From positions 1 through 64,000 of the forward strand of contig NZ_FQZD01000005.1 of assembly GCF_900141835.1 (NCBI RefSeq): a stretch of DNA of 64,000 nucleotides, read 5' to 3'. Below are positions 10,109 to 19,955 of the stretch, piece after piece; positions within the stretch are counted from its first letter, which is position 1, and each line of letters starts with the position of its first letter. This DNA is from Propionispora hippei DSM 15287 (lineage in GTDB: Bacteria > Bacillota > Negativicutes > Propionisporales > Propionisporaceae). A program made the translations under genes and the position numbers. The notes beneath the pieces are model-generated. The model ran no database searches. It was given only the letters and a program-made list of their open reading frames with translations, and had not been told where the DNA came from.

Positions 10109-10187
10109 CGGGGATTTTTTCCGTTCCCCCAAGGCGGAGGAAGCGCACATCGTGGATTTATGACAACGGAGAGAACGGAAAATCCCG
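10109..10187 (+). other. long-range inverted repeat in the glgD-glgP leader
   Basis: Between glgD copy 2 and glgP copy 2 (180 bases without a gene), GGGGATTTTTTCCGTT at 10110-10125 can pair with AACGGAAAATCCC at 10173-10185, with a two-base bulge. A smaller CTGCCT/AGGCAG pair follows. There is no clean U-tract, so it is a candidate mRNA structure or processing site and not a confident terminator. Confidence 0.4.
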
Positions 10188-10271
10188 CAAGATGATCCCT
10201 GCCTTCAGGTGACGCAAGGTATTCAGGCAGCAAAATTTCAGATAGCTTACATCGTAAAGGAGGCGCGGTAC

Positions 10272-12881
10272 ATGGATACGGAGAGAAACTTGAGCGGCCG
10301 GCCATCAATAAAGCCTATAGGTGTCAAACCGGGAACGGGTGTCTTTGGCGCGGCTCAGGCCGGAACGGCCGACAGCGAAATCACGGTGGAACAGTTCAAA
10401 CAGGATTACCGGAATAAAGTGGAGCGGATGTACGGCGACGGACTGGAGCGGGTTTCCGATCTGGACAAGTACAATGCCCTGGTGTCGCTGGTTCGTGACT
10501 ATCTGGCCGAGCCCTGGCTGAATACCAAGGAAAAGTACCGGCGGACAGGGTCTAAGCAGGTATATTATTTTTCCATTGAATTTTTACTGGGTCGTCTGTT
10601 AGGGTCCAATTTGTATAACTTGGGGTTGAATGAAGTCTGCCAACAGGCGCTGGGCGAACTGGGAATGGACTTACGGACGCTCCGGCAGGTTGAAGAGGAC
10701 CCCGGCTTGGGCAATGGCGGTTTGGGCCGGCTGGCGGCCTGTTATCTTGATTCCATGGCTTCCCTGGGCTTGCCGGGGCATGGCATGGGAATGCGTTACC
10801 GCTATGGTTTGTTTGAGCAGCGGATTGTTGACGGATACCAACGTGAGTATGCTGATGACTGGCTGATGGACGGGTTCTACTGGGACGTGCGCAAGCCGGC
10901 AGAAGCAGTTGAGGTCAGGTTTGGCGGCAATGTCCGGATAAAGAGCAATGGCAAAACCCAGTATATTCACGAGGGCTATGAAACGGTGCTGGCCGTTCCT
11001 TATGATGTTCCGGTTGTCGGCTATCGTAACGGTACGATTAATACGCTTCGCCTCTGGAGTGCCGAAGCCAGGCTAAGTGAAGTGGTTTGCGCCCCTCAGG
11101 GTGGCAGCGACTGCCAAAAGGCGGTGGAATACAGCCAAACGGTAGAGGAACTGTCCAACATACTTTATCCCGACGATTCAACCTATGAAGGTAAGGCGTT
11201 ACGGCTGAAACAGCAGTATTTTCTGGTATCTGCCGGCTTGCAGAGCATCATTCGCAATTACCGGGAAAATAACGGACATTTGCGGGAGTTTCCGCACAAA
11301 ATAGCCATTCATATTAATGATACTCATCCGGTGCTATGCATCCCGGAACTGCTGCGGATTTTGCTGGATGAAGAGCAGCTTACCTGGGAGGAAGCCTGGA
11401 ACATTACCGTTCAGACCATGTCTTACACCAATCACACTATTTTACCGGAGGCGCTGGAAACCTGGCCGGAAGACCTGTTTCGCACCGTGCTGCCCCGGAT
11501 TTACCTGATTGTCCGGGACATTAACGAATATTACTGCCGGTCTTTGTGGGAAACTTATCCCGGTGACTGGGACAGAATCAGCCGGATGGCTATTATCTCC
11601 TATAACCGGATTCATATGGCTCATCTGGCGATTGCCGGTTGCCACAGTGTGAATGGCGTGGCCGAGCTGCATACCGATATATTGAAGAATAAGATCATGA
11701 AAGAGTTTTGTGATTTTTCTCCCGCCAAGTTTAATAACAAGACGAATGGCGTAACCCAGCGGCGTTGGGTTTCCCTATGCAATCCGGCGCTGGCGCAGCT
11801 CATCACCGATACCATTGGCCCGCGTTGGGTTGAGCACCCCCAGGAACTGGCTCAACTGGAGCGGCACGGCGCGGATACGGCTTTTCAACACCACCTGCTT
11901 AGAGTCAAGCTGCAGAATAAGGTGGCCCTGGCCAAATATGTGAAAGAAAAGCACGGGATTACCCTGGACGTCAATTCGATTTTCGATTCCCAGATCAAAA
12001 GAATTCATGCCTATAAGCGGCAAACCTTGAATGTGCTGCATATCATGGCGTTATACAATCGCCTGAAGGAAAATCCTCTGCTGGATATCGAGCCTCACAC
12101 CTTTATTTTTGGCGGAAAGGCGGCTGTTAATTATCATATAGCCAAAAATACTATCAAATTGATTAATAGCCTGGCCGACCTTGTCAACAATGATAAAAGC
12201 ATCCGGGATAAAATAAAAGTGGTCTTTCTGGAAAACTACAATGTGTCTCTGGCCGAATTGATTATTCCGGCCACCGATGTCAGTGAGCAGATTCCTACCG
12301 CCAGTTATGAAGCGTCCGGAACGGGAAACATGAAATTCATGATGAACGGAGCGGTGACCATCGGCACACTGGATGGCGCCAATATTGAAATAAAGCAGGC
12401 CGTAGGCGAAGATAATATTATCGTATTTGGCTTGACTGCCGAAGAGGTGCTTGCCTACTACCGTGGCGGCGGGTACAATCCCTGGGAGGTGTATCAAGGC
12501 AATGAGCGGCTCAAACAGGTGGTCGATCAGTTGATCAACGGCTTTTTCCCCGGCGCCGGCGATCTTTTCCGTGGGCATTTTGACAGTCTTCTGTACCAGG
12601 GCGATCACTTTTTCGTGTTGAAAGATTTTGCTTCCTATGAAGCGGCTCACCGGGTTCTGGACGAACGATATAAGGACCGCCCAACCTGGCTCAAGATGTG
12701 TAGCGCCAATATTGCTCATTCCGGCAGGTTTTCCAGTGACAGAACGTTTGCCGAGTATGCCACCGACATTTGGCATATCAGACCGGATACGCTGCCTTTT
12801 TCGGCTAGTGAAAAACAAACGAGAGAGGCGGCCAAGGTTAAAAAAACTGTTCGTATACCTGAAGGCTATCCTTTTCAATAA
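10272..12881 (+). CDS. glgP: glycogen/maltodextrin phosphorylase, copy 2 with end extensions
   Basis: Phosphorolytic glycogen breakdown to glucose-1-phosphate. ATG 10272 (MDTERNLSGRP) has AAAGGAGG upstream; the frame is open 21 codons further without a site. At 869 residues it is longer than the other two copies: about 45 extra low-similarity residues precede the conserved EQFKQDYRNKVERMYG region, and a lysine/arginine-rich tail of about 30 residues follows the last conserved block. EDPGLGNGGLGRLAAC and EASGTGNMKF (PLP lysine 688) are present. Just before the latter the usual STASKEASG reads PTASYEASG, and THRRW is TQRRW. It is the most diverged phosphorylase of the three. Confidence 0.95.
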   Translation: MDTERNLSGRPSIKPIGVKPGTGVFGAAQAGTADSEITVEQFKQDYRNKVERMYGDGLERVSDLDKYNALVSLVRDYLAEPWLNTKEKYRRTGSKQVYYFSIEFLLGRLLGSNLYNLGLNEVCQQALGELGMDLRTLRQVEEDPGLGNGGLGRLAACYLDSMASLGLPGHGMGMRYRYGLFEQRIVDGYQREYADDWLMDGFYWDVRKPAEAVEVRFGGNVRIKSNGKTQYIHEGYETVLAVPYDVPVVGYRNGTINTLRLWSAEARLSEVVCAPQGGSDCQKAVEYSQTVEELSNILYPDDSTYEGKALRLKQQYFLVSAGLQSIIRNYRENNGHLREFPHKIAIHINDTHPVLCIPELLRILLDEEQLTWEEAWNITVQTMSYTNHTILPEALETWPEDLFRTVLPRIYLIVRDINEYYCRSLWETYPGDWDRISRMAIISYNRIHMAHLAIAGCHSVNGVAELHTDILKNKIMKEFCDFSPAKFNNKTNGVTQRRWVSLCNPALAQLITDTIGPRWVEHPQELAQLERHGADTAFQHHLLRVKLQNKVALAKYVKEKHGITLDVNSIFDSQIKRIHAYKRQTLNVLHIMALYNRLKENPLLDIEPHTFIFGGKAAVNYHIAKNTIKLINSLADLVNNDKSIRDKIKVVFLENYNVSLAELIIPATDVSEQIPTASYEASGTGNMKFMMNGAVTIGTLDGANIEIKQAVGEDNIIVFGLTAEEVLAYYRGGGYNPWEVYQGNERLKQVVDQLINGFFPGAGDLFRGHFDSLLYQGDHFFVLKDFASYEAAHRVLDERYKDRPTWLKMCSANIAHSGRFSSDRTFAEYATDIWHIRPDTLPFSASEKQTREAAKVKKTVRIPEGYPFQ

Positions 12882-12896
12882 CTAAATAAGGCAATA

Positions 12897-12925
12897 CAAA
12901 AAGCTGCACAATTGTGCAGCTTTTG
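12897..12925 (+). terminator. intrinsic terminator after glgP copy 2
   Basis: Perfect palindrome around AAGCTGCACAATTGTGCAGCTT with A-rich 5' flank and TTTT at the 3' side, 16 bases after the glgP stop. The symmetry means it could work in both directions. Confidence 0.8.
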
Positions 12926-13061
12926 TGCCCTATGTAACATTATCGTAAATAGAAGGATTTTCCTGGGCTGTAGCGAAGACTTATCAGTAATATTCCATTA
13001 GTCATACTATAATTCCAAACAGAAGTCAAAGGTACATATTGCTGCGGCTGGAGGGTTAATC

Positions 13062-15518
13062 ATGGCTAGAGAGACGAAGAAGCATTTGCGGGAGACGGAG
13101 AAATTCAAGCTGGATTTTTTGTACAAGTTACAGACTTTGCATGGCAAGGAACTGGAAGAAGCGAGTAATAATGATAAGTATACAGCGTTGGTCAGTGTGC
13201 TGCGGGACCGGATCAGTCAGAATTGGGTGGCTACCAACCGGGATTACAGTGAAAAGAGCCGTAAGCAGGTATATTATTTTTCGATGGAATTTCTCTTAGG
13301 CAAGTTACTCCCCATGTACCTGATTAATATGGGACTTCATGATGTCTGCCGCGACGCGCTGGCAGAACTGGATATTGATATAGATAAACTGACGGAAGCC
13401 GAGCCTGATGCCGGCTTGGGTAATGGCGGTTTAGGACGTCTGGCAGCCTGTTTTATGGATTCCATTGCGGCTATGAAACTGCCTGGCCATGGCAACGGAA
13501 TTCGTTACCGCTATGGTCTGTTTGAACAAAAAATTGTTGACGGTCATCAGGTGGAATTGCCGGATAATTGGCTGAAGGACGGCTATGCCTGGGAATACCG
13601 TCGCGGTGACCGGGCGACGGAAGTCCGTTTTGGCGGGCATGTCCGTAGCGAGGCGACCGGCAATAAGCTGACCTTCATCCATGAGGGCTATGAGCCGGTA
13701 TTAGCCGTACCTTATGATGTTCCGATCATCGGCCATGAGAATAATACGGTCAACACGTTGCGCCTTTGGAATGCGGAACCGATTGAAGGCGAGTTTGATT
13801 TGCCTACTTTTAACCGGGGCGACTATTTAAAAGCCGTGGAGTACAAGCATTCGGTGGAGCGAATATCCAAAATTCTTTACCCGGAGGATAATTTTTATGA
13901 AGGCCGCCTGTTGCGGCTCAAACAGCAATATTTCTTCGTTTCTGCCGGCATACAAAGCATCATCAGGCGCTTCAAGAAGCGGCGGGGCCCTATCCGGACT
14001 TTGCCTGACCGGGTTACCATCCATATCAACGATACTCATCCCGCTGTTGCCGTACCGGAATTAATGCGCATACTGATGGATGAGGAAGGTTTGGGCTGGG
14101 ACGATGCCTGGGATATTACTACCCGAACCGTGTCCTACACGAACCATACCATCATGCCGGAAGCGCTGGAAAAATGGCCGGTGCAGATGTTTAAAACCTT
14201 ACTGCCCCGCATTTATATGATTGTTGAAGAGATTAATGAAAGATACTGTCGCCGTTTATGGCAGCGCTATCCCGGTAACTGGGACAAAATCGCCCAGATG
14301 GCCATTATCGCCGATGAACAGGTCCATATGGCGCGGCTGGCCGTGGTGGGCAGCTTCAGCGTCAACGGTGTGGCGGCGCTCCATACGGATATATTGAAAA
14401 AACATTTGTTCCACCATTATTATGAAGATATGCCTCACAAATTTAATAATAAAACAAACGGGATTACTCACCGCCGCTGGCTGCTGAAAGCCAACCGGGG
14501 CCTGGCGGAGGTGTTGACTGAGACCATTGGTAAGAGCTGGGTGGAGCATCCGGAGGATTTAACCAATTTACTGAAGTACGACTCCGATGCCTCGGTACAG
14601 GAAAAACTCAAACAGGTTAAGCTGCAGAACAAGGAGCATCTGGCCAGACATATTAAAGAGAAATATGATGTGCTGATCGATCCTGCTTCCATCTTTGATG
14701 TACAGATCAAACGGATTCACGCTTATAAACGGCAGCTCCTGAATGTACTGCATGTGATGGACCTGTATAATCGCCTGCAGGACAATCCTGACCTGGATAT
14801 TGTGCCGCGCACCTTTTTGTTTGGCGGCAAGGCAGCTCCCGGCTACTATCTGGCCAAGCAAATTATTAAGCTGATTAATATGCTGGCCTATAAAATTAAT
14901 AACGATCTTTCAATTAAGGGCAAGCTGAAGGTTGTCTTTCTGGAAAATTACAGTGTATCCCTGGGCGAGATGGTTTTCCCGGCCTCCGACGTCAGCGAGC
15001 AGATTTCCACCGCCAGCAAGGAAGCTTCGGGAACAGGCAATATGAAGTTCATGCTGAACGGTGCGGTTACGATGGGTACGATGGATGGCGCTAATGTGGA
15101 AATTAGGAACGCTGTTGGCGATGACAATATATTTATTTTCGGTCTTAATTCCGACCAGGTTATTGACTTTTACCGCTATGGCGGTTACAAGTCTTATGAT
15201 TGTTACAATAATGACAAGCGGATCAAGTTGATTCTGGATCAACTGGTCAATGGATACCTGCCTGGCGGTAAAGATGAATTCAGACCGATTTTCGATTCGT
15301 TGCTCCGTGATAACGATGAGTTTTTCGTATTGAAGGATTTTGATGATTATGCAATAGCCCAGGAGCGCCTGGACCAAAGATTCCGGGAACAAAGCGTCTG
15401 GTCTAAAATGAGTATTCATAATATCGCCCATGCCGGCATTTTTTCCAGCGACCGCAGTATTGCCGAGTATGCCATTGGTATTTGGAACGTAAAACCTGCT
15501 GAGATTCCCCGTTTGTAG
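13062..15518 (+). CDS. glgP: glycogen/maltodextrin phosphorylase, copy 3
   Basis: An 818-residue glycogen phosphorylase starting at ATG 13062 (MARETKKHLRETEKFK) behind GGAGGG. It carries DAGLGNGGLGRLAAC near 115, HINDTHPAVAVPELM, NNKTNGITHRRW and EASGTGNMKF with the PLP lysine at 662, so it should be catalytically complete. It is the first gene of the third and largest glycogen transcript (glgP-glgB-glgC-glgD-glgA-amylase/malQ), which starts after the terminator at 12897. A TATAAT at 13008-13013 is a possible -10, but I see no good -35 at the right distance. The high similarity to copy 1 suggests duplication within the locus. Confidence 0.95.
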   Translation: MARETKKHLRETEKFKLDFLYKLQTLHGKELEEASNNDKYTALVSVLRDRISQNWVATNRDYSEKSRKQVYYFSMEFLLGKLLPMYLINMGLHDVCRDALAELDIDIDKLTEAEPDAGLGNGGLGRLAACFMDSIAAMKLPGHGNGIRYRYGLFEQKIVDGHQVELPDNWLKDGYAWEYRRGDRATEVRFGGHVRSEATGNKLTFIHEGYEPVLAVPYDVPIIGHENNTVNTLRLWNAEPIEGEFDLPTFNRGDYLKAVEYKHSVERISKILYPEDNFYEGRLLRLKQQYFFVSAGIQSIIRRFKKRRGPIRTLPDRVTIHINDTHPAVAVPELMRILMDEEGLGWDDAWDITTRTVSYTNHTIMPEALEKWPVQMFKTLLPRIYMIVEEINERYCRRLWQRYPGNWDKIAQMAIIADEQVHMARLAVVGSFSVNGVAALHTDILKKHLFHHYYEDMPHKFNNKTNGITHRRWLLKANRGLAEVLTETIGKSWVEHPEDLTNLLKYDSDASVQEKLKQVKLQNKEHLARHIKEKYDVLIDPASIFDVQIKRIHAYKRQLLNVLHVMDLYNRLQDNPDLDIVPRTFLFGGKAAPGYYLAKQIIKLINMLAYKINNDLSIKGKLKVVFLENYSVSLGEMVFPASDVSEQISTASKEASGTGNMKFMLNGAVTMGTMDGANVEIRNAVGDDNIFIFGLNSDQVIDFYRYGGYKSYDCYNNDKRIKLILDQLVNGYLPGGKDEFRPIFDSLLRDNDEFFVLKDFDDYAIAQERLDQRFREQSVWSKMSIHNIAHAGIFSSDRSIAEYAIGIWNVKPAEIPRL

Positions 15519-15551
15519 AGAAAGCTGCTAATAAGATAGCCTGAACCCTGT

Positions 15552-15604
15552 CAAGGAGATATAGTAAGCATGAGAATTGCCGACATATCTCCTTGTTTGT
15601 TATT
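15552..15604 (+). terminator. hairpin between glgP copy 3 and glgB
   Basis: Perfect 11-bp inverted repeat CAAGGAGATAT (15552-15562) / ATATCTCCTTG (15585-15595), followed by TTTGTTATT. It can act as a weak terminator or attenuator. The left arm contains AAGGAG eleven bases before an in-frame ATG at 15570, so folding would hide that alternative glgB start. Confidence 0.6.
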
Positions 15605-15671
15605 AAGACCATGGCGCCAGGCTGTCCGGCTAATCTGCAGGGCAGAAAGTGACAAGGAGGTTGATGATCAG

Positions 15672-17573
15672 ATGAATATTTCCCTGTTGACGGAAGAAAA
15701 TCTGTATTTATTCCATGAAGGCAGCAACTTTCGGAGTTATCAGCTGTTGGGGGCTCATCTTGTTGAAGAGGATGGTGTGAGCGGTGTGCGGTTTGCCGTA
15801 TGGGCACCTAACGCCAAAGAGGTAAGAGTAGTCGGTGATTTCAATGTCTGGAACGGGATTTATCATGTTATGCAGCGGGTGCCTCAGTCGGGGGTGTGGG
15901 AACTGTTTGTTCCCGGCTTAACCAAGGGCGATCTGTATAAGTTTGAAATTCATACCTATAGTGACAGCAGTTTTCTTAAAGCTGATCCATATGCATTTTT
16001 TTCCCAACTGCGTCCCGACACAGCATCGGTTGTATATAACCTGAATGAGTATGCCTGGCAGGATGAAGCCTGGCAAAAAGCAAAACGGGAAAATCAGATT
16101 CTGGAAAAGCCGGTGGTCATTTATGAGGTTCATCTGGGCTCGTGGCGCCGGACACTGGAAAATGACTGGATGACCTATCACGATATTGCCGATCAATTGG
16201 TGGATTATGTGGTGGATATGGGCTATACCCATATTGAGCTGTTGCCGGTAGCCGAGCATCCGTTGGATGCCTCCTGGGGCTATCAGGCTACGGGGTATTA
16301 TTCGGTCACCAGCCGGTATGGCCGTCCGGAAGACTTTATGTATTTAATTGATTTGTGCCATCAGAGGGGAATCGGGGTCATCTTGGACTGGGTTCCCGGC
16401 CATTTTTGCAAGGATTCTCATGGCTTGCGCCTGTTTGACGGGACTTGCCTGTATGAATCGGATAATCCACAGCGCAGCGAGAACTGGGAATGGGGAACCT
16501 GTAATTTTGATTTTGGCCGGCCTGAGGTTAACAGTTTTTTAATTTCCAACGCGCTGTTCTGGCTTGATGAATATCATATTGACGGGCTGCGGGTGGATGC
16601 GGTTGCCAATATGTTGTATTTGAACTACGGCAAAAAGGAAGGGGAATGGTCGCCGAACCAATACGGAGAAGATGGCAACCTGGACGCTATGCAACTGCTG
16701 CGCCGTGCCAATCAGGTGATTTTCGCCAATCACCCCGGAGTTTTGATGATTGCCGAAGAATCCACTTCCTGGCCGATGATTACCTGGCCGACCGATAAGG
16801 GAGGTATGGGCTTCAATTTCAAATGGAACATGGGTTGGATGAACGATATGCTGCGTTATATGACTCTTGATCCGCTAAGCCGGAAATGGCATCATAGCCT
16901 GGTGACGTTTTCCTTGATGTACGCTTTTTCCGAAAATTTTATTCTGCCTTTATCGCACGATGAAGTGGTGCATTTAAAAAAATCCCTGCTGGATAAAATG
17001 CCTGGCGACTATTGGCAGAAGTTCGCCAATCTAAGGGCATTCTACGGGTATTGGATGAGTCATCCCGGCAAAAAGCTGCTGTTTATGGGCGGCGAATTCG
17101 GCCAGTTTGTCGAGTGGCGGGACCGCTACAGCCTGGACTGGCATCTGCTGGAACATGACAAGCATCGTCAACTGCAGGACTATGTGCGGGATTTGAATCA
17201 TCTGTATCAAACGGAAAAAGCGCTGTGGGAGATTGATTTTAAATGGAATGGTTTTCAGTGGATTGATTGCAATGATGCTTCGCAAAGTGTGATCAGTTTT
17301 ATCCGCCGGGGCAAAGACCCGGAAGATTTCCTGATTATAGTCTGCAATTTCACGCCTGTGGTACGGGAAGACTACCGGATTGGTGTTCCGTCAGAAGGCA
17401 TCTATCGGGAGATTTTTAACAGTGACCGGGAAGGTTACGGAGGTTCAGGGCAGCAGAATCCGGCAAGCTTGGAAGCACAAGCCATTGCCTGGCATAACCA
17501 GCCATATTTGCTGGCGTTGCGGATTCCTCCGTTAGCCACTATATATATAAAGCCCGATAAAGAAAAAAAGTGA
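15672..17573 (+). CDS. glgB: 1,4-alpha-glucan branching enzyme
   Basis: Creates alpha-1,6 branches in glycogen by cutting an alpha-1,4 chain and transferring it. The start at ATG 15672 (MNISLLTEENLYLFHEG) has AAGGAGG upstream and gives the short form typical of Firmicutes; the in-frame ATG at 15570 would add 34 unrelated residues. The 633-residue protein has a CBM48 domain (FAVWAPNAKEVRVVGDFN near 35-55), then a GH13 barrel with VDAVANMLY (nucleophile Asp near 308), IAEES (acid/base Glu near 362) and LSHDEVVH near 428, and a C-terminal beta-sandwich. It sits between glgP and glgC in the third glycogen transcript. Confidence 0.96.
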   Translation: MNISLLTEENLYLFHEGSNFRSYQLLGAHLVEEDGVSGVRFAVWAPNAKEVRVVGDFNVWNGIYHVMQRVPQSGVWELFVPGLTKGDLYKFEIHTYSDSSFLKADPYAFFSQLRPDTASVVYNLNEYAWQDEAWQKAKRENQILEKPVVIYEVHLGSWRRTLENDWMTYHDIADQLVDYVVDMGYTHIELLPVAEHPLDASWGYQATGYYSVTSRYGRPEDFMYLIDLCHQRGIGVILDWVPGHFCKDSHGLRLFDGTCLYESDNPQRSENWEWGTCNFDFGRPEVNSFLISNALFWLDEYHIDGLRVDAVANMLYLNYGKKEGEWSPNQYGEDGNLDAMQLLRRANQVIFANHPGVLMIAEESTSWPMITWPTDKGGMGFNFKWNMGWMNDMLRYMTLDPLSRKWHHSLVTFSLMYAFSENFILPLSHDEVVHLKKSLLDKMPGDYWQKFANLRAFYGYWMSHPGKKLLFMGGEFGQFVEWRDRYSLDWHLLEHDKHRQLQDYVRDLNHLYQTEKALWEIDFKWNGFQWIDCNDASQSVISFIRRGKDPEDFLIIVCNFTPVVREDYRIGVPSEGIYREIFNSDREGYGGSGQQNPASLEAQAIAWHNQPYLLALRIPPLATIYIKPDKEKK

Positions 17574-17630
17574 GGTGATAACAGTTTAGTTCAACTTGGC
17601 ACTGGTTACGTACTTGGAAGGGGCGATGGT

Positions 17631-18836
17631 ATGAAAAAAGAATGTGTAGCCATGTTGTTAGCAGGTGGGCAAGGTAGCAGACTCGGGATTTTAACGCAAA
17701 AATTGGCTAAACCGGCCGTACCATTTGGCGGGAAATATCGCATTATTGATTTTGCATTAAGTAATTGCAATAATTCTGGTATTGATACAGTAGGCGTCTT
17801 AACACAGTATAAGCCGCTGGCGCTGAACAGCTATATCGGAATTGGCAGTGCCTGGGATTTGGACCGGAAAGACGGGGGCGTATATGTCCTGCCGCCTTAT
17901 GCAAAGGAAAAGGAAGCGGAATGGTACAGAGGCACGGCGGATGCTATTTATCAGAATATTAACTTTTTGGAGATGTTCCAACCCAATTATGTATTAATTC
18001 TTTCCGGTGACCATATTTACACGATGGATTACTCGTTGATGCTTAAGCATCATAAAGAACAGGATGCCGATGCTACCATTGCGGTCATCGAGGTTCCCTG
18101 GAACGAAGCCGACCGTTTTGGTATTATGAATACCAATGAGGAAGGGCGTATTATTGAATTTGAAGAAAAGCCCAAAAACCCTAAAAGCAATTTAGCGTCG
18201 ATGGGGATATATATTTTTAACTGGCCTGTCTTACGGCAGTATTTACTGGAAGATGGCAAGGATGAAGCTTCCAGTCGTGATTTCGGCAAGGATATCATTC
18301 CGAAGATGCTCAAAGGCGGCCAAAAGATGTTTGCCTACGCCTTCAACGGCTATTGGAAGGACGTAGGGACGGTGGACAGCTTCTGGGAAGCCAATATGGA
18401 CCTGTTGGAGCCTGAACCGGAGTTAGACATCTATAATTCCGACTGGCGCATCTATTCGGTCAATCCGACTCATCCTTCACAGTACATCGCGCCGACTGCC
18501 AAGGTAAAACAGTCAATGGTCTGCGAAGGCTGCATGGTGTTTGGTGAAGTCGAGCACTCCATCCTCTTCCCCGGTGTTTACGTCGGATCAGGCGCGAAGA
18601 TCAAAGACTCTATCGTCATGTCCCATGTGCAGATTGAAGCCAATGTAACGCTCAATAAAGCTATTATCGGTCAAAAGGCGATATTGAAGGAAGGCAGTAC
18701 GGTAGAGGGAGAACTGCGCGGGACAGAACGGGATATTGTCATGGTTGGCGGCGATGAAGTGATTGCCGGCTATACGGCGGTAAACAAGAACGAACCGGTG
18801 GCGGAACCGGAAGACGACGAAGAGGAGAGTCGATAG
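17631..18836 (+). CDS. glgC: glucose-1-phosphate adenylyltransferase, copy 3
   Basis: Third ADP-glucose synthase, 401 residues from ATG 17631 ([13 protein letters not shown]) with GGAAGGGG upstream. Blocks seen: GGQGSRLG near 13, [16 protein letters not shown] near 27, [11 protein letters not shown] near 125, EFEEKP near 178, SNLASMGIY, and the C-terminal beta-helix ending in an acidic tail (EPEDDEEE). It has the most canonical motifs of the three copies and lies directly beside glgB, glgD and glgA, so it is the best candidate for the housekeeping enzyme. The glgD start follows one base after its stop, and the glgD ribosome site lies inside its last codons, which implies coupled translation. 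Confidence 0.96.
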   Translation: MKKECVAMLLAGGQGSRLGILTQKLAKPAVPFGGKYRIIDFALSNCNNSGIDTVGVLTQYKPLALNSYIGIGSAWDLDRKDGGVYVLPPYAKEKEAEWYRGTADAIYQNINFLEMFQPNYVLILSGDHIYTMDYSLMLKHHKEQDADATIAVIEVPWNEADRFGIMNTNEEGRIIEFEEKPKNPKSNLASMGIYIFNWPVLRQYLLEDGKDEASSRDFGKDIIPKMLKGGQKMFAYAFNGYWKDVGTVDSFWEANMDLLEPEPELDIYNSDWRIYSVNPTHPSQYIAPTAKVKQSMVCEGCMVFGEVEHSILFPGVYVGSGAKIKDSIVMSHVQIEANVTLNKAIIGQKAILKEGSTVEGELRGTERDIVMVGGDEVIAGYTAVNKNEPVAEPEDDEEESR

Positions 18837-18837
18837 C

Positions 18838-19953
18838 ATGGATGCAATGGGTATTATTAATCTTAACGATCCGGATGGGTATATCCATGAATTGACACAA
18901 TACCGTCCTCCTGCCGGCGTACCGTTTGGCGGACGGTACCGGCTGATTGATTTCCCCCTGTCTAATCTGGTAAATTCGGGAATTACCAATGTAGGTATTC
19001 TGATCCAGCATAAATACCGTTCCCTTATGGACCACCTGCGTTCAGGCAAGGAGTGGGATCTGGCCCGCAAACGGGACGGACTGTTCTTGTTGCCACCGGC
19101 TACTTCGGCTTATCCCGGCGAGGTGCACCGCGGTGATGTGGAAAACTTTTTGAGCAATATGGACTATTTAATTCGCAACAGGCAGAAATATGTGGTTATT
19201 TCCGGCGCCATCACGGTCTGCAATATGAATTACCGGCAGGTTATCGATTACCATGAGAAAAGGGGCGCTGATATCACTATCATTTACAGTGAAAAGGATT
19301 GTTCCGAAGAGGACGCCAGTCAGTCGCTGATGGTCGAGGTTGATCAGGACCGCCGGGTCGTTGATATGCAGGTAAAGCCCCATGTTTCTCATAACAAGAA
19401 GCTTTGTATGGAAATGTTCGTTATGGAGAAGAAATTATTGATCAGTCTGATCAGGGACTGCGTATCTCATGGCGATTATGACTTTATTAAACATTGTATT
19501 ATAAAAAATATCGGTAACCTTAACATGTGCGGTTATCCTTATAATGGTTATGTGGCCCGGATTCACTCGTTGCAAAGCTATTATAAACATAACATGGATT
19601 TACTAAAACCCGAAGTCTGGCAGGAATTGTTCTTCCGGGAAGGCTTTATTTATACCAAAGTCAAGGATGAACCGCCCTCTCAGTATTTTGAAAGCGCTGA
19701 AACTTCTAATTCGCTGGTATCCGGTGGCTGCCGGATTGCCGGCAAGGTGGAAAATAGCATCCTGTTCAGAGGCGTCAAAGTGGCTGAGGGTGCCTATGTT
19801 AAAAACAGTATCATTATGCAAAAGTGTGAGATTGCTGCCGGCACTGTTTTAGAAAACGTAGTGTGCGATAAGGATGTTCAAGTGGCCGCAGGGAAGCATT
19901 TGAGAGGGGATGCCCATTATCCATTTGTTATTAAGAAAGGGATGGTGATCTAA
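18838..19953 (+). CDS. glgD: GlgD, ADP-glucose pyrophosphorylase regulatory subunit, copy 3
   Basis: A 371-residue GlgD (MDAMGIINLNDPDG) with PFGGRYRLIDFPLSNL near 31, HLRSGKEWDLARK near 70 and a C-terminal beta-helix. The GlgC nucleotide loop is absent and the catalytic block reads SGAITVCNMNY, lacking the Asp of GDH, so it is expected to be non-catalytic and to modulate its GlgC partner. It starts one base after the glgC stop and ends two bases before the GTG of glgA, a layout that keeps GlgC, GlgD and GlgA made together. Confidence 0.93.
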   Translation: MDAMGIINLNDPDGYIHELTQYRPPAGVPFGGRYRLIDFPLSNLVNSGITNVGILIQHKYRSLMDHLRSGKEWDLARKRDGLFLLPPATSAYPGEVHRGDVENFLSNMDYLIRNRQKYVVISGAITVCNMNYRQVIDYHEKRGADITIIYSEKDCSEEDASQSLMVEVDQDRRVVDMQVKPHVSHNKKLCMEMFVMEKKLLISLIRDCVSHGDYDFIKHCIIKNIGNLNMCGYPYNGYVARIHSLQSYYKHNMDLLKPEVWQELFFREGFIYTKVKDEPPSQYFESAETSNSLVSGGCRIAGKVENSILFRGVKVAEGAYVKNSIIMQKCEIAAGTVLENVVCDKDVQVAAGKHLRGDAHYPFVIKKGMVI

Positions 19954-19955
19954 TC

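Noticed and set aside
12051-12878. 275-codon minus-strand frame inside glgP copy 2
   Set aside because: Antisense shadow of a strongly conserved phosphorylase; the translation has no recognisable domain.
15570-15671. N-terminal extension of GlgB
   Set aside because: The residues match nothing in the GlgB family, and the start at 15672 has a better ribosome site. Kept as a finding because of the hairpin.
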